Shown here: positions 57,549 through 64,000 of the stretch, in pieces
Position numbering within the stretch: the stretch's first letter is position 1
How the letters are laid out: each line of letters begins with the position of its first letter
Source of the DNA: Chaenocephalus aceratus
Taxonomy: Eukaryota > Chordata > Actinopteri > Perciformes > Channichthyidae
Direction of reading: 5' to 3'
Length of the DNA: 64,000 nt
NCBI GenBank assembly: GCA_023974075.1
Contig: JAMFTG010000509.1
Span: forward strand, 62,001 to 126,000
Made by a program: the position numbers and the translations under genes
Notes under the pieces: generated by a model
Told to the model about the DNA's origin: nothing
The model's database searches: none
The model's input: the letters and a program-made list of their open reading frames with translations, nothing else

Positions 57549-59229
57549 CAGTGCGTGGCCACTTGGAGCCTGTTGGTGGGGTGTCTTAAAACAACAGACG
57601 TCTGTGAACAGGTTCTCTAAATTAATTGTGCAGCTTCAGATTCTTAATACTTGGACTGTGCCCACTAAATAAGAACCCCAACATCTTTAGGTAAACTAAA
57701 TAACATATTTCAATAGCTCTGAATTTCTGACAAGCATCTGTATTTATTTTTAAATGAAATCCCTGAGATCCCATTAAAAATCTAAATATGATTTGAACTG
57801 CTAATGTTTCTGGTAAAGAAACACACTAATGTTATGGATTCAAAAACAACCAAAATCACAATACTAACAAAGTGAATGGCTTCCTGGTGATACTGCTTCT
57901 ACCCGTCAGTGCTTAGATATTATCCCGCTGAAAAAATGAATACAGAATTCCAACAAACTGTCATCAAATGTCTTTCTATTATAAATGTAGATTAAATGTA
58001 TATCCCCATAATGACCTAAACAATAAAGTCTATGGCTTTTACTTCTTTACCAGGCTAGTTACATGATGTTGTCTGTTGAAACATTACTCACAGGTCAGCT
58101 TCTTCTGGACTTACATCTCTCCCAGCAGCCCCTTGGCCACTGATTCTTTATCTGTGTTACCTGCTATAACTCAATCAATATTAGAGACATGTCAACATTC
58201 ATCAAACAGTGTGTTATCCCCAAATATGGAGCAGGTCAATTCTAAAACTGTCAATCAATGGTCAGATTGAACAATGGAGTTGGGCCAGCCGGTTCCTTTC
58301 AGTCCCTAAATGAAAAATGTACATTGTAAAGTTTACACTCCCCCTTTTTTACACATTATCTCATGTGTAAACAAAAACCTGTATGGGAAGAAAACCTTCA
58401 GGTCATAATGGATTATAAGACAATACCAAACATTTTTCCCAAATGTACATCCATTATTTCCACAGTAAACACTTTAGTGAAATGAAGTGTTTTCTCTCCA
58501 TCTTTCAGTCCTAAAAGAAACAGAATCTTCATGTTTTAGTTTGAGCTTCACATTCTGCAAACGGCCACCTCCTGTGGGAGTGAAACATCATCGAGCAGAT
58601 TAGATACGGTTTCCCCTTTTGTGCAATGTTAGGAAACCTCTCATTTCACACATTATTAACACACAAAAATAATGTGTTAGTCCAAAACATGCTTGATTAG
58701 TCATCGTTTTAAATCATGCAGTTGCACTGATCAGGTGCAGACATACACTCACTCACACTGTCAGGTTGTAAAGTCAGGTTTGGTCAGGTTTGGTCAGGTT
58801 CACCTCAGAGTCAGTCATTGACAGTGCCTTCCCAAGTTACCCTGTCGGTCAGTTGGTCTCAGTCTTTTTGGCCATGTGTCGTGCTCTGCAGAGACTCCGA
58901 TCTTCCAGCACAGGCCAGCATCCTTCGTCTATAAAAATCTGTATATATGGAGCGCCATCATTTATTAATTCACAATTACAACTATAATGTTCAAGATATC
59001 TCCAACCCCTCCTTGCTGTTTCCCACATTCCCTGAAAAGTGTTTAACCAAAAAAAATGTCACTTCCTTATTGTACTATTACTATTACTGCAATTCATTTA
59101 CACCTAATTAGTATTAAAATGACTAATAGATCTATTTCAGAAACATGTGTACATCACTACCTTGTGTCAAAACATTACTAGGATCTGTAAAGATCTGCTA
59201 TGTATTCCATAACTCATTCTATTAATTTA

Positions 59230-60120
59230 TCTTCAATTCTGGTGCACTTAAAGAACAATGTTACCCTCTTTAACAGTGCGTGGAACTCTGGGTGTCTGAA
59301 CATGAAACCAGTACCTCAAATTGAAATACTATATCTTGTTTAGAACCAGCTTTCCCTTCAACATGACCTATATAAATAAATATTTATCTGATCTTATAGA
59401 GCTGTTACTAAAACTCTCCCTTTGAACTGATCAATACTGTAACAAATTAAAACACTACCAAATTCACACACGAATAAAAAGTCCAGTGCATACTTCCTTC
59501 ATGCCCCCCCTTTTCCTATCAGTGTGTTTTAGACTGATTTTCCACTTCACTTTAATAGTTCTCCTCTTTTCCGCTATTTTTATTTACCAATTTATGGTCA
59601 ATACATCTTCTTATCTTCACTTATTTATATTTATCTTTTGTTCATGATAACAATGGTATAGCAACCACACGTCTTCAATTCTGGTCCACCTAAAAATCAA
59701 TGTTAAACTCTTTAGCAGTGTGTGGAACCCTGGACGTCCGAACATGCAACAATTACTCCCTCCTTTATCAAGGATTTAAAAACAGAAGTCATTTCATATT
59801 TCCTATGGTAATAACTATGCTACAATGGTGAAATCAATTATTTAGATTGGAATACTATATCTGGCTTGGCACCAGCTCTCCCTTTAACATTATCCATACA
59901 GATAAAGATTTGTCTTATAGAGTGGTTCCTAAAACTATCCCACTACTTTATTCACACGTGAATAAAACATGTCAAAGAATATTTTGTTAACATGATGAAA
60001 AGGTTGAAGAATATGGTCGTACTCTGTCATGTCTCCCCCTTTAACCCTCAGTGTGTTCTCATTTTACTCTAATAGTTTACTGCTATTTTTAATTTAATAA
60101 ATCTTTCTGTCTTTACGTAT
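59230..60120. repeat. diverged direct duplication (about 440-bp offset)
   Basis: Two copies of a block starting CTTCAATTCTGGT (59232 and 59672) share order and many words (GTGTGGAAC, GAATACTATATCT, CACACGTGAATAAA-like, CAGTGTGTT). Substitutions and indels are frequent. Confidence 0.65.
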
Positions 60121-62798
60121 TCATGCTTTAAATGTGCGTTTTGTGAATAAGTGTGTTTATGTGTAAACTCACTCATTCCCGTTCTCCTTTTCTCCTCCTC
60201 TGGTTTTCTCAAGCCGTGACCCCGGCCTCCTCACTTCTAATCGACCATGCCAACTCCTCTGATTCTGTGTTCTCTTCAGTCCATCAGCTGTAACTTCATC
60301 CGCTGTAACTCTTTTAGGCAGCCATTGGCCCAGTTACATCTGCATCCGCCATCATGCCAATGTTCTTGCACTGCTTTGCATTTCATCTCCTCCTTTACAG
60401 TCTCCCTGCTGTTTCTATGGAGGGCGGATTCTGCTCTCATGTCCCACACTTTGCTCTTGTGCTCAGCTTGGAACTTCATGGTCCCGTCTGAGGGACTGAT
60501 GAGCGTAGATCTCTGCCTGTCAGCATGCTGTTTGGTTCTGGATGCCACAGGTGGAGATAGTTCTGGCTGCAGTCTTGTTGCTGTTGTTTCAGCTCTGGTT
60601 CTCTGTCTGTTCGATGGAGAAGGAGGAGTCTCCTGTTGGGTTAGGTCTTTTGTCTGCTTGGAGGGTCGGGATCGTAGCCTTTTCTAACTCAGAGGGGGAG
60701 TCCAGGTCTCGGGACACATTACCTATAAAAAATCTAGCACACTGAGGTTAAATAAATCCAACCCTTTCCACTCTGACACTTTCTAATCATACTATCTGTC
60801 TTAATTGTTAAATGCCATCTAAACAACATAATTGATGTCTGCTAATGATATTACAAAAACTCACTCTAAAAATTGTTTCATCCATTGCTACATATTTACC
60901 CAACATAACTCTTCCAGGAAACCATTTTCTCCTATACATTGAAAAAACGTACATGTTTCCAGCATCACATATTCCACACACTACGAAAGAACATCCACAT
61001 ATTTTCTCCAATATTTTAAGCTAGTTTCCATAACAAGATTATCATGTGTGACATAATAATCAGATGTCTTGTTTGCTAACCAAGAATATTAAACTTTAAA
61101 ATCTCTTTTGGCCAGTTGAAGTCCTGCTTACTTCATCTTTAAACTCTTCTTTAATTTGAAACCAAAAAAGGTCTTCCTTCTCCACCATGATCCTATCTCT
61201 ATATCAAAGTCCAGACCAACTGATGATTTATCTTTAGAAACCATGAGGAATGACTCATAAAACACTATTCTCCCTTACTTCAGTTCTAAATCAAATGAGC
61301 CAGACAGGAACCCCCCTTTAACCACTTGCTTATCCTATTATTTTTGAAATTGTTTATCAAAGTTGTGTTACAAGCAGGTTAGATCTGTAATGAATTAAAA
61401 TCAATATTTAAGGACGCAATATAAGTTAAATATATTGTTAAGGTAATTACTGTTTTATTGTGAAGGCATCTCTGGCGAACAGCGGCCTTTGGCTTTTATT
61501 TTGAAAGGCCGTTCCGGAACAGCGAGTCCGATTTCTAGAAACACGGTAAGTTGACAATCGTTCTAATGCATTAACTATAGTCGTGAAAGAGACAAGGAGG
61601 GGGAAGGCATGTGGAAGCAAGCAATGAACTGAAAATGCCACCAATCCTTTGTTTTAACGTGATGGCGGACATTGAAAACCGAAGCGGGCCTAAGCACCCC
61701 TGTCATATAAACATTACTGACAAGCGTTCAAAAAACCTTCTGCTTACCACTTAGGCTACTACTTGTTGTTTTATTCATAACCTAAAAATACAATTGTGAT
61801 GAATAGCTTGCTCTTGTACCATTACATTTACCAACATAAAACAAGGTCTTTACTAATCAACAATGACAACCTACAGACAGCTTATTTATTTAAATATACA
61901 AGCCTTTTCTTCATCCCCCTGTTTGATTCCATTGAGAATCAATCTATGTTCCCTTTTGACTTCGCTTTTATTTATCTGACTTAATTAATATGTGTTCACT
62001 TGTCTATTGTCGTCGTTAACGTGCTTCCCCCCCTTTCAGCCACTAGATGGCAGCAGCAGAGCACAAATGAGCTTCACTCTTCTGAGTGCATTGTCTGTGC
62101 TCACACAATTATTTTAGGTACAAATCACACAGATTTATTCCCCGTACAGTTTGTCCAGCCTGATAACGTACTTCATATGTCATCACGCAGGACTCTCTGT
62201 CTACCTTGCGATCAACGTTATGTTTACGTCAGCCTTTCAAATTAATTTTTACAGACAAGGGAAACGAGCTCTCCCCTGAATGAACAAATAGCAGCCCGTG
62301 GCTCTTCAGCTTATGGTCCCAGTCTGCTATTGAACCTCAGTTTTAAACGGCGATTTGATCTGAAATATCGAATTCCAGGCTTCGTCGTGCAGGAATTTCA
62401 CCTGCCAACCCACGACCTGCACCGTTTCCACGCCACTCAGGAATAAACTACCTCAGATCCACGCTAAACCGCCTCATATCTCGTCACGCAGGACTCTCTT
62501 TCTACCTTGCGATCAACGTTCACGTGTTTTATATAACTTTCCTAACATAGTAAAATATGCATCGTATATTCCATTTAAACGTTTTGTTTTTAAAAACCAA
62601 AAAACACCGTGAAACGCCTACAGACAATCCTAATGTTTTAGATATACCAATCACAGACAGTTGATTTTCATAACAGGCGTCCGTGGTACCTTTTGTCTTG
62701 TTGTTTGCAGGGCCCTGCCAATTGTCTGAGGCGTTTGAAAGCGTTTGTTCCCGACCCAGTCTGGCCGTCAGAATCCTTCCACAGCTCTGTTTATTCGG

Positions 62799-62814
62799 CA
62801 CGTCGAGATCACCA
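62799..62814 (-). other. putative primer binding site
   Basis: On the minus strand, two bases after the 5' LTR, TGGTGATCTCGACGTG begins with TGG. It resembles the site of gypsy element 1 (TGGTGACCCCGAC), a weak hint of gypsy ancestry. I do not name the tRNA. Confidence 0.5.
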
Positions 62815-62816
62815 TT

Positions 62817-63408
62817 TGTTAGGAGATTTGGTGGACAACTCGTCCGCTTTCTTAAATCTCCTCGCGTCCCTAAACATGCTGATTATTCTTACAGGAAGGA
62901 ATTCACTGCTGCCAAGTAACCGTTAAACAATAATCCACTTTAATGGTAATATAACAATGCAATACAATCAATACATTACCATACACAACCATATCGTATC
63001 ATATGTATAATGTCAGGAGTTGGCCCACTCCTGGCTCCTGCCCACGGGCCGCCAGGACCTTCCAGTCCGAGCGACGCGAGAAGAGAGAGCGAGCACACAA
63101 CGTGGTTTCTGTCTAAATCCCTCGCTTACAAGAGGAGGAGTTATCTGCGCCTCCCTTCCAGACCTCCATGATTGGCTGCCCAAATTATCATCAACACCTC
63201 ACATCTTAAGTTCCCCAATCCCAGTGGCTCAGATCACAGGGATCTGAGATGACTGTATGTTAACTCCTCACCTTCCCCCTCTTCCTTTGTCCTCAAAAAA
63301 ACCACATGTTCCCAGGCCCAAAAACAGTTCACAGTTTTCTACCCAAATCATTTTCCCTTTTTAAGTCTCTTCATAGTTTGCATGAATACATACAAATATT
63401 CCCTTACA
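62817..63408 (-). repeat. 5' LTR of the LIM-carrying element
   Basis: On the plus strand it runs TGTTAGGAGATTTGG to ATATTCCCTTACA, followed by the GTAC duplication. Confidence 0.92.
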
Positions 63409-64000
63409 GTACACACATATTGATAGATGTCTTGTAATGCACTGTTGAGGAACCTGTGACCTAAGTTTTTCATTCATTGCATAACTACACCGTAGTTGTG
63501 TATATGATATGTCAATAAACCTTTGAAAATCTTGAAATCTTGAAAGGGATGTGCAAAATAGTCATTATACAGTCTTTAATTAACTATTAGTAGAGAATAA
63601 CGAGTAATGAATATACTTTATTACTCGTTTCCATTCATGTCAATTGCAGATACATGTTTAGTCTTCTCAAGCACCAACTATCAAATATCTCTCCTGATTG
63701 TTGGCACTTGACAATCACCTTACCTGAATTTTACTCAGGTGTAACTAAAGTCTGATTTAAGGGTTGTTTATATTTCACATAATTAATCAGAATCTGCAAA
63801 GTAACTCAAATAAGTGTAGTGGAGTAAAAATACGAGGTTAACCTCAGAATTGTAGTCGAGTAGAATTACAAAGTAACAATGAGCTGTCATGTGGGTATAT
63901 ATTAATGCTGCGCATTATGGACACAAGCAATTTTCACCCATTTATTAATTATATGTTTTACATTTGATAACACCAATGTGTTTACTACTGGCAACTTCTA
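63409..64000 (+). repeat. foldback loop module, continued copy
   Basis: Matches the loop/centre module of the CAAC foldbacks: GATGTCTTGTAATGCACTG (also near 20088 and 50738), AATAAACCTTTGAAAATCTTG (also near 50824), and CATGTGGGTATATATTAATG (also near 20464). Together with 55725-55730 it rebuilds GGAGGTACACACATATTG, the site hit by the LTR element. The element runs past the window edge. Confidence 0.75.

Larger units (their letters stand above)
57601..62816 (-). other. non-coding interior of the LTR element
   Basis: More than 5 kb, AT-rich, with no domain I recognise on either strand. It contains a diverged duplication: CTTCAATTCTGGTGCAC near 59232 and CTTCAATTCTGGTCCAC near 59672, each followed by similar sequence for about 200-400 bases (GAATACTATATCT, ACTAAAACT, TTCACAC, ATTTTACTCTAATAG). 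A minus frame at 60276-60548 is Lys/Arg/Glu-rich but unassigned. Confidence 0.6.
55731..63408 (-). mobile_element. LTR retroelement without gag/pol, carrying a LIM-gene fragment
   Basis: LTRs of 591 and 592 bases (55731-56321, 62817-63408) are nearly identical, and the 4-bp target GTAC is duplicated at both ends. Sense is minus: LTRs start TGTAAGGGAATA and end CTAACA, a primer-site-like TGGTGATCTCGACGTG follows the 5' LTR, and a purine tract AAAAGGGGGATT precedes the 3' LTR. The 6.5-kb interior has no recognisable gag, pol or env. It is large and non-autonomous (LARD-like); the parental superfamily is unknown. Near the 3' end it carries host LIM-domain sequence. Confidence 0.87.

Noticed and set aside
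60247..60687. 146-codon open frame inside the LTR element
   Set aside because: Cys/Leu/Ser-rich antisense of a Lys/Arg/Glu-rich minus frame. Neither resembles a retroviral or host protein I know.
55731..63408. Calling the element an endogenous retrovirus
   Set aside because: No gag, pol or env is visible. The 4-bp duplication and LTR ends fit retroviruses but equally fit gypsy-type elements (element 1 here also has a 4-bp duplication).

Overview
The window looks like a heterochromatin-like or gene-poor stretch of a ray-finned (teleost) fish genome. The evidence is the mixture of repeats: a DIRS retrotransposon, a BEL/Pao element, an L2-type LINE, two Ty3/gypsy elements, PIF/Harbinger, Tc1, hAT and piggyBac-like DNA transposons, long CA/GT/CT microsatellites, and the CTTTTAACCCATCC-type short repeat common in fish. 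I recognise no intact host gene. The only host-derived coding sequence I recognise is a broken LIM-domain (LIMD1/WTIP/Ajuba family) fragment, and it lies inside an LTR element. All calls come from reading the sequence by eye; family names rest on known family motifs, not on searches.

Layout. 1-5.2 kb: unassigned sequence, a small palindrome, a PIF/Harbinger-like element with a long CA tract, and a Tc1 5' fragment. 5.2-14 kb: two giant palindromic (foldback) elements end to end; the first carries a full-length but defective Ty3/gypsy element in its right arm, and the second carries a 316-bp MITE and itself sits in another repeat. 14-17.9 kb: mostly unassigned. 17.9-26.1 kb: a third foldback containing two piggyBac-like copies, one of them split by a DIRS element that has inverted ends and an internal complementary region. 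27.7-42.4 kb: a Ty3/gypsy element split by an L2-like LINE, which is split in turn by a BEL/Pao element with apparently identical LTRs. 43.4-44.6 kb: a hAT element with a solo LTR inside. 45.1-48.3 kb: a hAT element holding a second TIR element, which holds a palindromic element with 8-bp TSDs, whose loop is a 166-bp tandem array. 48.4-52.7 kb: another hAT carrying a fourth foldback. 53.1-54.3 kb: a TIR element with TTG duplications. 55.7-63.4 kb: a 7.7-kb LTR element on the minus strand with no recognisable gag or pol but with the LIM-gene fragment near its 3' end. 63.4-64 kb: the interrupted copy of a foldback module resumes.

The most notable signal is a family of long palindromic DNA elements (5212-11328, 11485-13964, 17926-26102, 49077-52215). 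All begin CAAC and end GTTG, all are flanked by 7-bp target duplications (TAAAAAC, TAGAGGT, GCCACAG, CACTGAG/CACCGAG), they share internal modules in mosaic fashion, and none contains a transposase. The second is the LIM-gene capture. There is no operon-like cooperation among genes here: the window is a record of successive insertions, and their order can be read from the nesting and target duplications.
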